Part shown: one piece after another, positions 34,676 to 46,602 of the stretch
Layout of the letters: each line of letters starts with the position of its first letter
Position numbering within the stretch: position 1 is the stretch's first letter
NCBI GenBank assembly: GCA_014825775.1
Contig: MVAQ01000132.1
Coordinates: 1 to 57,858, forward strand
From: Krasilnikovozyma curviuscula
Lineage: Eukaryota > Basidiomycota > Tremellomycetes > Cystofilobasidiales > Mrakiaceae
DNA length: 57,858 bases
Direction of reading: 5' to 3'
Position numbers and translations under genes: made by a program
Notes under the pieces: model-generated
What the model was told of the DNA's origin: nothing
Database searches by the model: none
Seen by the model: only the letters and a program-made list of their open reading frames with translations

Positions 34676-37106
34676 ATGGTCAAGGTCAAAGAGCAGGCTC
34701 CGCATTCTGCGCTGGACGCGCTTCTCAAGAGTCGTCCAAAGGTGAGTATTGCAGACAGAATTCACTTTGTTACTCCGTTATTCACACAGAAATAATGAAT
34801 TTTCAGGTTACCTATTGGGCGACGGCAGGAATTATTCAACTCAACATGATCCTCTGTGTGGCCCAGCTGAGTTCCTATGCCACTGGCCAGTCGCTTCCTT
34901 CTCGTTTTCAATCTACCAGAGCAGCAACTAACCCCATTTTTTTTTCTTCAACAGGTTACGACGGATCCATGATGAACGGCCTTCAATCTCTGGATTCCTG
35001 GCAGTCATTCTTCAATTTCCCCACAGGGAGTACACTTGGCCTATTCAATGCCATACAAAATATTGGGCAACTTGCATCAATTCCGTTCGAAGCAATCGCT
35101 GTCGATAGAGTGAGTCCCGTGTTGAAGTTCGCGGTCCTTTCTATCTAAACTTCTTGCTTATCGCAGTATGGTCGTAAATTCGGTATGCTCATTGGAGCTT
35201 TGATAATGATTCTCGGTTGCGGTCGTCAGTTTCGTTTTTCTGAATGGAATCTGATTCTCGAAGTGTTGGGATGACTAACTATTGGCTTTCGAGTCATCAG
35301 TCCAAGGCGGCGCTCAGACCTTTGGCATGTTCATCGCTGCTCGAGCCCTCATTGGTTTTGGACTCGGATTATCAATTACTGCTGCACCATTGTTGATCCT
35401 TGAGCTCGCCCACCCATCGCACCGAGGCCCATTGACTTCACTCTACAACGCGCTGTGGGGCTTGGGTTCTTTCGCCGCTTCGTGGATCACCTACGGCACC
35501 TTCACCCTCTCAAATGATTGGAGTTGGAGGTAAAATACACCTTCCGATTGTACCAAAGTTACCATTGACTGAACTTGAACTTTTGGTTGCCTAGAATTCC
35601 ATCGATTCTTCAGGCTCTAGCTGTCATCCTCCAATGTGCCACCTTCGTTTGGATTCCTGAGTCGTGAGTTTCTATGAATCTAATCTCCCGACATTAACCG
35701 CACTAATGTACCTGAATAATGTTAGGCCGCGATGGCTTGTCAAGAACGGAAAGTCGGAGAAGGCGAGAGAGATCATCACCAAATACCACGCCAATGGTGA
35801 CGCTTCCGACGAGCTTATTGAGCTTGAAATGGCTGAAGTACGTATCGATTCGGGAATCCTTTTTTTTTGTCATTGCCAACCTTGATTCGCTCTGTCAATT
35901 AACGAAGGTTTCTTTTTTGCCAACAGATTGCTAAAGCCATCGAGGTCGACGCAGAGGTCAACAAGAACTCGTCATACTTAACTTTCTTCAAAGGCGCTGC
36001 TAACTTAAAGAGGACTATGATCATCTGCTTTGTCGGATTTGCCAGGTTCGTGCCATTCAACGGTCCTCAGCGCGTTCTGAGCTTACCTCCCGACCTTCTT
36101 TCATTCATCGTCAATCTTGTCTCTATCTTACCTTGTACAGTCAATGGATGGGCAACGGCTTGACCAGCTACTACTTGTCGCTTGTTCTCGACTCAATTGG
36201 ATACACGGACAGTAAACAGCAGCTTCTCATCAACGGTATTCTTCAGGCCTGGGGTCTGGTGCTTGGTATTTGGGGAGCGTTTCTCGCTGATAAATGGGGC
36301 AGACGGCCACTGTTCCTCTTCTCGACTGCTGGTATCTTGGTCACCTTCGTCGCCTGGACTATCTGTGAGGCTACCTACGAAATCAGCAACAACTCTGGCA
36401 ACGCCAACGCTGCCGCTGGAAAGGCCGTTCTTGCCTTCATTTTCCTCAACACTATCCCATGGTCGTTTGGATGGAGTCCTCTCCAGGTCACGTATGTCAT
36501 CGAGATACTTCCACTCTCTATGCGAGCTAGAGGATTGGTGATCTACAACTTTACGGTGTCTTGTGCTCTCATTGTGAGTTGTTACGACGTCTGATCTTCC
36601 CTCTTTCCGATATTTACTCGGGAATTTTGAACAAATACCTTCTAGTTCAATCAGTACGCCAACGTGAGTTGATCGCGGGGTCTCTGTTCTGTATGATACC
36701 AGTCTGTTTAGCTGACGTATTTACTCTGATATCGTAATATTCTAGCCAGTTGCAATGACAAGTATAACTTGGAAATATTACATCGTTTACTGTGTTGTAA
36801 TCGCGCTCTGTTTGATTTTCGGTGAGTATCGCTCTCTGCGCTCTGCCCTAGCAGTGTGCTTACACCATATTTTTTTATCCATATCTTCTGGCACCTTAAC
36901 TCTATATTTCTTTAGTCATTGTTTTCTTCAAGGAAACCGCTGGTGGATCTCTGGAAGCCTCTGCTGTCGTTCTCGACTCCGCAGAGATCAGAGAGAAGAT
37001 CGAAGATGCCTCTCCTATCCCCCACAGCGCTGGCGACTCCATCGACGAGAAGACGAGTGGAATCAAAGTTGATGGATCTGCTGCTGTTAGTGTTCTCAAT
37101 GTCTGA
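34676..37106 (+). CDS. MFS sugar porter, lactose/cellobiose permease-like
   Basis: Twelve-helix proton sugar symporter of the major facilitator superfamily, plasma membrane. Begins MVKVKEQAPHSALDALLKSR. Sugar-porter signatures: SYATGYDGSMMNGLQSLDSW in helix 1, VDRYGRKFGM in the 2-3 loop, ARALIGFGLGLSITAAPLLI with ELAHPSHRGPLTSLYNALWG, PESPRWLVKNGKSEKAREII at the central loop, DKWGRRPLFLFSTAG in the 8-9 loop, and VFFKETAGGSLEASAVVLDS replacing the usual PETKG. The order and the PESPRWLVKNG motif place it among fungal lactose permease/HXT-like proteins, many of which carry beta-linked disaccharides. About ten introns, roughly 540 residues. Divergent from the GH1 gene. Confidence 0.9.
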
Positions 37107-38119
37107 GAGAGGTTGATGGGTTGCTTCAGCTGTCGATCAGAAGAAAAATGCACTGGCGCTCGTAATGTGTATCAGTAGCGCTTCTTTTGGGTGATTTATT
37201 ATTTGTATCTTGAAATCTAGATCGTTTGTTTACTTCAAAGGGGTGCAATCAATCAGCAAGACAGTCCGCTAAGTTGAGGTTTTGAGTCTAAAGTCGTCTT
37301 TACTAAAATTTAGCAAGGAATAAACTTCTCCTTTTTTTTTTTTACAGATTCTCCCTTGGTCTTTTTGACAAGTCTGTATGGGGAATGGAAAGGATTCCCC
37401 GCTCATATGGAGAATTACTGATCTTTGCGCACTTATGTAAATTCCAAATCAAGATGGTGCGCCAGTTGTTAGAGCGTCGTTGTTTGCCTTACTTGGAACC
37501 GAAATAGAATCTTCACCTATCACTACATACTCAACTCAGCCTTGTTGACATATGTTCTACTGCGATTGACCGTTTGTCGGTATCATTAACGCTATCTGGT
37601 TCTCCGGCGTTGGAAACTCAGGTTTTAACCTAATCTAATACCTATCTAAATATCTCGCTCTAGATACTCTATGAATCCTGGATAGAACCCGTCAGCAACT
37701 GAAGTGATTGCTGGGGTTGATCGAAGGTGATTAGAGCTAGTCATACCAACCGGTTAAGAATAATGGGGCAGCAGGTCAATCGCTCTCGGGGGTGGGTTGA
37801 CTCTCCTCAACATTGGATTGTTCTCCACAGCAAAGTAGTGACGGACGGCTTATTTTATTTTATTTCTCCATACTCATTAGTGGCTTCAAGTTACTCTCAC
37901 GCTGCAGTAAAGCCAAAAGGTCGATGGTCCAAGCACCACGAAACTCGCGAGTTCCCTATTTTGCGCAGGGTCCTTGCGCCGCGGGCAATGCGATTCTTCC
38001 TTTCCTCAACGTCGATCCACCGGTCTTACCAAGAAACATCTCCTTGAAGGTGCTGCTTCAGTGCTAGACAGAATTCTGATTCAGGAGCCCACTCCCAGCT
38101 CTCCAACGGGGCTAGCCGA
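37107..38119. other. intergenic region upstream of zinc-cluster gene 1
   Basis: 3' flank of the transporter and promoter of the regulator. Contains a poly-T run at about 37332 and the relic described at 37527-37708. No other gene seen. Confidence 0.5.
37527..37708 (+). pseudogene. relic third copy of the GPI-protein locus
   Basis: Three pieces in normal order: a 5' flank like 30186-30262 (TTGTTGACATATGTTCTAC), a scrap of coding region (GGCGTTGGAAACTCA, compare GGCGTTGTAAACTCA at 30636-30650), and a 3' flank like 30118-30180 (TCGCTCTAGATACTCTATGA). The body of the gene is deleted. Confidence 0.65.
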
Positions 38120-41111
38120 ATGAATGCCAGCATGTCTGAGTCGAACGGTACCAACGCTGTCGCCTCCTCGTCGTCCTCCAGCCTGAAGGAGCCCACCAAA
38201 CGACGACCACCCAGGGAGGTCAAGACTCGGCGAGGATTAGCATGCGATAGATGTGAGCACAAAGTTGTCTGCGCTGATATACTAGCTTCCTATGGTTGCA
38301 GCACCTTGCTCCCCCGCATCGACTGATTCTCTTCTCTTTTTTGTTCGCTCCAGGCTATAAGAGAAAGGCAAAGTGTGTCACCGAACATGGGTCCAGGAAG
38401 TGTAATTCGTGTATTGCTGTGGATTCGAATTGTCAGTTCGTGGAGAAAACCAGCAGAGAAATCTACATGGCGAGGTGAGTGTACTCATTCATGCGGAATG
38501 CGAGCTCTCAGTGTTACCAAAAAAAATACATAACCCTTTTGTACTTCGTATACAGCTATGCTGCTGAGCTGGAAGCTAAGGTGGTCAAGCTGAGGGCTCA
38601 GGTGGCTTTGGAACGTTCATCTCGGCGGGAAGAGAACCACCTGCCAGAATTGTTACTTGGTGGCAGCAACGACAGCGAAACGGAAGGAGAGTATGATCAG
38701 ACGAGTCTTGCTGCTGCTTTGGGTCTGTTGAACCTGGTTTCAACAGGTGAGAAGCTACACAAAGGAGGCAACAGCCGAATCCAGTGGGCGGCTCTCTTTG
38801 CTGAGTGAGTAGTATCTGGTCAGCAGCTGGTCATTTTCCTCCTCTCTCGTGATTGGTGGCTGAACTGACGACTTTGGATCTATACGTTCATGTAGATCTG
38901 TGCGGAGATGCCACTTGAAACGAACTCATGGCAGTACTAAGCCCACCACTCCCACTTGGCTGCAAGGGTCGACACCATCGATCTTTTCGACAGCATCAGA
39001 TCCACCAGCACCTCCCATACCTTCTCTGCAACGGCGATCAGTTTACGTCCGCACTGCATTTCTTCAAATGGCCGCTCGATACAACTTCTTACCGTGGAAC
39101 AAGATTCGTAAATGGAACGCGGAGGTTGAATCTCTCGACCTTCTCAACTACCACAAGTACACCAACATTATCAGCCCATCAAACCACGCACCGATAAGTG
39201 TCCTTGAGAAAGAGAGATTTGTCGCCGGGTTCTTTCTGTGCGCGATCTACGGTTTGGGAGCGAAATACTGCGAGAATGAGACACTGGAGGACTCGGTGTT
39301 AGACGAGCCAATGGTAGGACATGAAGTTTACTTCAATGCTGCCGTCCAGTTCTTCCCCATAGTTGCCTCGGTGGATCCTCTCTCCCACATCCAAGCTCTG
39401 CTGCTGTTTACAAGTGGGTAATGTCCATATCAGGCTTAATTCTATCATCACTGACTTAAAGCTGTCACTGCGATCGCTTCACAGTATACTGTTTCCGGTA
39501 CCCAGAATCAGAACTGCCACTCTGGCATGTTATCGGAATGGCAATACGGAGTTGCGTCGAGCATGGTCTTCACAGAAGCAATCCTCGGCTGCGGTCTTCA
39601 GATCCTCGCAGTTACACCATGCGCCAACGTGTCTTCTGGTCCGCTTATATTCTAGATAGGCTGATTTCCATTCAATTAGGAAGACCTTTCTCAATACCGG
39701 TAAGCGTCCTGCGTTCCCACTCCGAAAAATTTAACAGCCTGATGAGATGCGCTGACTCGACCAGTCGTGTTTCTAGGATCGAGATATCGATATTGAGTTC
39801 CCTCTCAATGCACCGATCGATGAGATGTCGGATGAAGACCTTCGACAACTGCTGATGCATCAGGCGTCTGCCTGTGCTGGTCGTTCACCTGGAAAGGAAT
39901 ACGCTTTTGGTTACGCATCTGTTACACCAGTGAGCTGATGTCCTTCATCTCTACCAAGTCTTCAGTTCATCTTACTTTTACATCAATTAATAATAGATGA
40001 CATCCTTCATCCATTCGATACAAATCAACCAGCTTGAGACCAAAATTCAGTCAGTCGTCACCATCTTCTTTGTTCCGTTTCTCTCAACTGATCCTCAACT
40101 ACCTGCAGGGAAGCGATATATCGAGCAGATCTTCCACAAGGTGTCAGCCCTCCACCTGAGATAGTATCCAATTTGTTAGCAGATCTTGAAGCTTGGATCC
40201 TGTTCTCACCAACATCCACAGATGAAGAGCTACCTAATAGCGACAGGGAATTAAATGAGATCATCTATCATAACGTCAGTTTTGTCCTTTCTTCAGTGAC
40301 TTTTGTCTCAATTTCACTAACATGATAAGGCTTGTTGCTGATTCCTAGTCTGTCCAAGTTTTACTGCGATCTATGACTGGCCCTGAAACGAAACCTGGGG
40401 ATCGTTTTCTGATACGTTGCGCACAATCCGCTGCTGCCGCATGTGAAGTACGCTCTTGTTATTCCCCCCTGAATCAATCATTGACTGACTACTTCTCATA
40501 AATTTAATAGTTAGAACACAAAGCCATCGTGACGTTTCCAGGTAACCTGTCAGCTCGAGTGCTAAGTCAAATCTTTCTCAGTGGTGTCACCCTCGTTCAC
40601 ACACTCTGGATCGATCCCAACGTCTTGGACTCCACAATCTCAGATTCAGCTCTCCGTTCATGCATAACTTCTCTGCAAATTTACTCAACGAGCTTCTCCT
40701 ACGCGACGCCGTTCTACGAGAGGTTCAAAGAACTGGTCGCTGCCTTTGAGGCTCGATTGGACTACACGAACCAGAGCACTCCCAAAGGAGCTGAGCAACC
40801 ACTCGATCTCGACTTCTCAAACCCCACTGCGCCAGACTTTTACGCCTTTCCTGCTCAGCCTTGGGATGGACTAGCCGGCGTCGGGATCGATTTCTTTTCG
40901 TAATTAGCCCTCGCTTCACCTTCAATTCCAGATCCGATGCTGACCACAGTACTTTCCATGTTCTTCTAGAACTGCTGCTTCCCTCGGTCTCATTCCTTAC
41001 GTGGAGAACAATCACAACTTGAACGAGTCGTTGGATACAATGTTTTCATTGAACTCGGTGGAGATGGGAGATACGGAGCTGTCGTTCTCGCTTCTAGGGT
41101 ACGAAAACTAA
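38120..41111 (+). CDS. Zn2Cys6 transcription factor 1 of the cluster
   Basis: Fungal binuclear zinc-cluster regulator. Exon 1 (38120-38252) codes a Ser-rich leader and KTRRGLACDR; the exon from 38354 completes the cluster: CDRCYKRKAKC, then RKCNSCIAVDSNC, six cysteines with C-x2-C-x6-C-x8-C-x2-C-x6-C spacing. A short coiled coil follows (AAELEAKVVKLRAQVALE). The middle is a fungal_trans domain: FVAGFFLCAIYGLGAKYCEN, HIQALLLFTSVYCFRYPESE, WHVIGMAIRSCVEHGLHRSN, QRVFWSAYILDRLISIQLGR and DRDIDIEFP. The last intron joins IDFFS to TAASLGLIPYVENN and the protein ends SLLGYEN at 41111. About nine introns, around 800 residues. Convergent with a paralogue. Confidence 0.9.
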
Positions 41112-41238
41112 CTCCATCACCTCAACTTACATCGGAATTCGAAAATGCTGCGTATTGTCAGTTTCATTATAATCATCAATGTTTGCAGGAGTTCTGCATT
41201 CCAAAACAGTCAGGATAACAAATTAGTAAAGATTAATA

Positions 41239-43927
41239 CTAAGTACTCAAAATCCCTACTCTCTTTAATGCATCAACAAACTGCAGCAAGTATGTTTTGG
41301 CGACGGGGAAATGAGTCAAATTGTCTTTCATAGATCTCTCACACTGAGAAAGTGCCATGGTGACTTTCTCAATGGGTAGCTGATGGTTTCCTAGTCCTAA
41401 GCAGTGGATTAGAGTGAAACCAGAGTTCAACAGCCTGAACAATAGCCAGGCAGAGACCTTCGAAGGGGTCTCTTGCAGCAATTGTCCTTCGAGCTGATCA
41501 TTGAGGAACGCAAGGAAAGTAATAAATCAAGCATGACATCAGTGCATAGCACACGAAGAACATCGAATAAGAAAAGAGAAATGCTTACGATACAGAAGGT
41601 TGCCGCTGCCTCAGCACAAGTAGTCTCAAATTTCTTGGACGAGTTGTCAGTCGCTGCCAAACGAGCACCGAGCAGTATTTGTACGCACTAAGGAGAGAAA
41701 GGGAAGTCAGGACTTGACAATTCTAGATTTGGTGAAAGGAATAAAACGACTCACGTTGAAGTATTTCGCCTCCCAAAAGTCCATTGCATCTCGAAGATTC
41801 GCATTCAGTGTCGGCTCAAGGTGAATCTCTCGCCAAAACTCAAGCTCAGCCATGATTTGAATCGCGATTTCTTCTGTTGCAACTGTTCTCCCGGGTCGTT
41901 CTGGATTCGAATTCGCGTCGCTGCGAGAAAATCCCCGAAGTCCGTGAAGTCAACACCTTTTGTCAAGATGCAAAGATACAACGGGAGGTACTTACTAGAC
42001 CATGGTCTCCAGCTGAGCAAGTCGGATCATATGGGAAAAAGAAGACTCGTGATGTGAATTTGACGGAGACTAGACACAAAGAGAGAGGAAACTGTTCAGG
42101 AAGCTGGTCGAATGCAGAGCGATCGAGGAAAGCTTACCTCGGCACCGTTGGAAAGCTCAAGACTATGACATGCCACAGAAGTCTCTAGCAAGTCTGATGG
42201 AGATGTGCCAAATCCGTCGAGATGTTCCGGATCGGTGATCGCTGGTAATTCGCAATCAATATCTTTGTCGGAGAAATAGAACGTTGGGCCATATGGCGGA
42301 GCAATCATTCTTATGAGAGAAAATGATTTGGTAACGAGAGGCAGCTGAGAAAAGATGTAAACTACTCACCGATCAAGGACATACGCTGACCAAAATACTT
42401 TCTGAGCAATCAACACCCTTGTGCCGTTTCCCTTGTAAGCCTTCTGTTTCATCTTCCTGTGCAAGCCGAGCTCATGAATTTGTCGGAAAGCGAGACCAGA
42501 AACATGATGAATGGGAATGTAATGGTCGGCAAAATGAAGAGAGTAGACTGCCAAAACGAAACAGAGGTCGTCAGCGGCCTGGAACTATTCAAGGTCGACG
42601 ACACGCACCGATTAGAAGAAGAAGAGCTTGGACTGAGGCAATACTCTGAACAAGAGACACCTCAGGATAGAAGGCAATAGCAGCGCGATAAAAGACCTGG
42701 TGAATAAGTCGATCAGACGCCAGCCGAAATGAAGCCGGAAACGTAGTGAAAGAAACGGCCCACCTCATGCGACGTATCATGCGACGGCATCAATAGCCTC
42801 ATACCAACACCGTAAATCAAAAACAAGAAGTAACATCTGATCATATCTTCCCTTAGCTCGTTCGAGATATCCTGGCCGTTTCCTCGAGGCCGTATCCTTC
42901 GCAACAGACACATGTCCCCACCACGACGCCCGTAGTCATCCCATTCTTCAATAATTTCCCAGTGCAAGAAGGAATAGTTGCGCTGCATGAGAGAACGGGC
43001 TGCTGCTAAGCACTTGGTTGCGACTGAGGCTCCAAGAATTGGCGGCGGCTCGTAGATCGGTAGAGACGACAAGTTGGGGAAAACAGGGCCAGACGGTTTT
43101 GAAAATGCGTTCGATGCTCTGTTTCGAGGGGTAGTAGGTGAGGAAGTTGAAACTTTTGGGAAAGAAGAGTTGCTGAGCGACCTTGGAAATCGAATCAAAG
43201 CGCGATGGTCAAAAGGGATTCCAGCAGGAGGAGAAAGCTAGAAAACTTACTTTTCTATTATCTTCGTCCATCCTATCCCTGAGGTCTCGCCAAGATAGAG
43301 CTCTTCGCTGCCTAGACCACTGGCGTTCATCGAAAGATACCCCATACGTTTGCTCAGCGAATTCGACAATGCTTCTACCTCGCCATCCTTGAGACCTTCC
43401 CTTCCAGCACCATCATTATCTTCATCTGAGTCATCTGACTGTTCAATATCCTCCCATCGAAAGATTGGTGTAGGCCTGTCGAAAGCGAAGGAGGCGGAAG
43501 ACCTGATGGTAGCTAGTTCGAGCTCTAGGAGAGCCTGTTCTTTCTCCAAGTCAGCTATATGACTAGTAGGAAGAATCAAGAAGAGCACCAAAATGAAGGA
43601 TAAACTCCGTTTCAGCGGCGAAAGATAGTTGGCCTGCCCTGAAAACCTCGAGGGAACCAACTCACTTCTGCAGATAAGCCTCCTCGGGCATCATTTCCTC
43701 GAATATACACTCCGACCCAGAAAGTTCACATCCTTTGCATGCCATTCCAGTACCAGGTAAGCACTTGTGCTTCCTACAACGACTCCACGCCGAGTTTAGA
43801 AGTCGGTTTGGATCGACGGCCCTATAGGAAAATGGGCTGCTCACCTTCGCCTGCATCTCTGGCACCCAGCACTCCTCCTCTTCTTGACAGGAGGTACAGA
43901 TGGACCAGCTTCTGCATTGTTGGACAT
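41239..43927 (-). CDS. Zn2Cys6 transcription factor 2 of the cluster
   Basis: Start ATG at 43927: MSNNAEAGPSVPPVKKRRSA, then the zinc cluster split by an intron: CQRCRRRKHKC, then MACKGCELSGSEC, with C-x2-C-x6-C-x7-C-x2-C-x6-C spacing. A coiled coil follows (YIADLEKEQALLELELATIR), then an acidic stretch (SDDSDEDNDG). The fungal_trans region has blocks parallel to factor 1: REDMIRCYFLFLIYGVGMRL, HHVSGLAFRQIHELGLHRKM, QKVFWSAYVLDRMIAPPYGP, DKDIDCELP. The C-terminus LNSGFTLIHCLGLGNHQLPI and AKTYLLQFVDALKRVGILST aligns with GVTLVHTLWIDP of factor 1. About ten introns. An apparent earlier start in the same region (44441) uses no ATG and was rejected. Paralogue of factor 1, tail-to-tail 127 bases apart. 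Confidence 0.87.
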
Positions 43928-44238
43928 GCTTTGCGGTTTGTTGCGACGAGGTTGGAGTGCTACCAAAGTGCTTGCTGCTCCGAGGCCCGCGAACCCGGTG
44001 CAGCGGCCGCGATCCGAAATATCTATCTTTCAAGCCCAAATTGTCAAGTTGGGAGGAGATCTTGCCTTTCAAAATCGAGGAAGAAGTAAGAAAGATGTGT
44101 GGAAGAGGTAGGTACGGGACTGTACGAAATCTACCAACGACGCAGTCTTTAAATTCAAGAAGCACAACGTAATAGGTGTTGTAAGGTACAACCTTTTTTA
44201 TTCTGGGATCAAGAACACGATATCTCGGAAATGTTGAC
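43928..44238. promoter_or_regulatory. upstream region of zinc-cluster gene 2
   Basis: 311 bases holding the promoter of factor 2 and the 3' end of the glycosidase-like gene. A GCGGCCGC palindrome (44003-44010) contains abutting CGG and CCG triplets; it may be a zinc-cluster site or chance. Confidence 0.35.
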
Positions 44239-46602
44239 TTAGCAAGTATAGACGACGTCGAGATCGATTTGAGGGATGCCCGTGAAATTCTCCTGCACTG
44301 TGTAGGTGACAGGGAACACTGGAGGTGATATTCATCAGTAACACGCCAACCAGTCCCACGGGGAGAAAAAGCTCTCACTTGTATTAGACTGGATAGAAAA
44401 ATCGTTGTACTGCCCGACGGACACATTGAATCCAGGAGCACTGACGGTAACGTTCAAGCACGGTAAGTTGTTGAAGCCATCAAAGACGTTGCCAGAGTTC
44501 CAGTATGAGATAGGGAGATCACCAAAGACAAATTCCATAGTGTCAGCCCCTTTTTGGGTGGTGTTGGGATAGATGATGGTAGCGTGGTTGGGAGTGACGG
44601 TGACGTTCTGTGTTGGAGATGAACGTAAATAGCAACTCATGTTTAGAGGAAAGAAGGTGACTCACCAGAGTGGTAGGGAAGCCATTGGTGAAAAGTTGAA
44701 AGAAAGAAACAGATGGTCGTTCAGTGGAGAAAGTTTCTCCAGATTTGTAGTGGGCGATGAAAGGCGTAAACTGCGATCCTCGAGAAACCTCCTCGTCGAG
44801 CTGTTGGCCACCCATCATCAAGTTGGGTGAGACCCAAGCAGTGTTAATTCTTGTAGTATCATTGTCTAAACTGACTCTGATGCCTTTAGTGAAGAGTCTG
44901 TCTTCTGATACTGGAGTGACGAGCGCTTTGGCGATGGCGCTGTCCTTGCTGATGACGGATCTGAAGGTGGGGCCAAGCAGTGCGAAAGAAGCGCCTTGTG
45001 TTGCGTCGTACATCGTCGAAGCCTGACCAAGGGAAGCCACAGGAGCCTTTTCACGACCGAGCAACATCCTGTATTGAAAGAGGGAATGAGCCCTCGACAT
45101 CGTCTACAAGGGAAAATGAGATGCCCACCAGAACCAAAGAGTAATGATGGAATCATCAATGAGCATGTTCCTGTGGTATACTCTATCATATGGTCCAACC
45201 ATGTTCTTTAAATTGTAGTTGTAGTGCTCTGCGATGTCCTCCCACATCTTGGTAAGCATGTACGTCGCCTTTTCTGGCAATGTGGTGTTGGCTGGAGCAT
45301 GCTTGATCCATTGGCAAAGGAGAGCAACATCTTCTCCATAATAAGTTGGGACATTGTATTCACCGCTGAAGCAAAAGAGAGAAATCCAGAAATAATATTA
45401 TTATAAAAACTTGAGGTTACAAGAATGAGATTCGCGACCCACAAAGTGTTGAAATCATTGGCGGTAAACAAGTTGTAGATATCATCGGCGTACTGAGCCC
45501 CAGCTTGGGTCAAGTTGGCATCATTGATACGAGCACCAGTCCAAGATACCAGAACAGCTCGCGCAAGAGCAGGATTTCTGTAGTCCATTGTAATCAAAAC
45601 ATCAGTTTCATTGTCACCACAATTTGACCATGTCCAACAGGAAACTCACGTATAGGCAGTGACCAAGTTATCACCATTATATCCGTTCCTATTCATCAGC
45701 ATCCTGGAGGCTCTGTAGCACGCCGTTTCGATCTCGCCGATGAGTCCGTCATCAAGTAGGTGCGAGAACTCCTCGACGATCTGAACGAGCGTCACGCCAG
45801 TAAAATATGCCCAATTAGGATCATAGGAGCCGTAGATTGACGGATCCCAGTTGACACCAGGAGCAGGCATATCTGTCGCACCAAAAAAGGTCAGCGGGTT
45901 AGGAAAGCCCGGAATTGAGAGAGTCGAGAGGCGCACCTGGCCCCTGGTTAAATGTTCCGTACCAGGCTTCAGCGAAAGTATCATTCACAAATTGAGTGGA
46001 TATACTTTGAAAGGTGATCAAGCGCCAGTGTGAGACGAGAAACCATAGCGAGACGTGTGAGCATCACTCAAGTTGAGTGACTTAAATCAGTAGAAGAGAA
46101 TACGCACACATTTCGAATAGCAGCTTTTGCGTTTTCAACATCGTTGCCTTGGGCTCTGTGTAAAAGTCCTGGGACGTACCTGAACGTAACAGCGTCGGGG
46201 ATCGTTCGTAATTTGTTAAAATTGTTCGAATCAGTATAGTGGAAACCAGCTTACCAGATAGTGAATCTCTCATCCCAGTGTCCCTAAAGTAGAAGATATC
46301 AAGCGAAATATCGTTAGAATGCAATGTTTTAAAATCCACAGTGGCTTTTGCGGCCCGAACCGATTGAACGATAAACGACAACCCGAACTCACGTAGTCGT
46401 CATCAGAAGCTACCCACTGAACAGTAGGATCCCAAGAGAGGTCATTGAGAAGCATAGAGTAGTCAAAGAGCTCCTGCTCATACTTGTCTAGCTGGATCTT
46501 AGTAGTGTTGAGGCCTCGTTCTCCAATAAAGGAGACTGGGGAAGCCTGAACGGCGAGAGAGCAAGCTAGAGCGACGAGACTTCCGGTAGGAAGGAACATC
46601 AT
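44239..46602 (-). CDS. Secreted six-hairpin-glycosidase-like protein
   Basis: Predicted secreted protein with an (alpha/alpha)6-barrel look. ATG at 46602 opens the signal peptide MMFLPTGSLVALACSLAVQA. Exons then read VSFIGERGLNTTKIQLDKYE, LLNDLSWDPTVQWVASDDDY, GHWDERFTIWYVPGLLHRAQ, WYGTFNQGPG, YDPNWAYFTGVTLVQIVEEF, GYNGDNLVTAYTNPALARAV, TLGEYNVPTYYGEDVALLCQ and NMVGPYDRVYHRNMLIDDSI. The YNSPTYYG-like and GPYDRxYxRDM-like blocks recur in fungal secreted proteins of unknown activity that I place in the six-hairpin superfamily. The last intron follows SIQSNT, and the protein ends QIDLDVVYTC (44239). Many N-glycosylation sites. About eight introns, around 620 residues. Catalytic residues and substrate are not known. 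Confidence 0.7.

Noticed and set aside
43928..44441. Longer N-terminus for zinc-cluster factor 2
   Set aside because: It lacks an ATG and would overlap the last exon of the glycosidase-like gene; the ATG at 43927 directly precedes the cluster.
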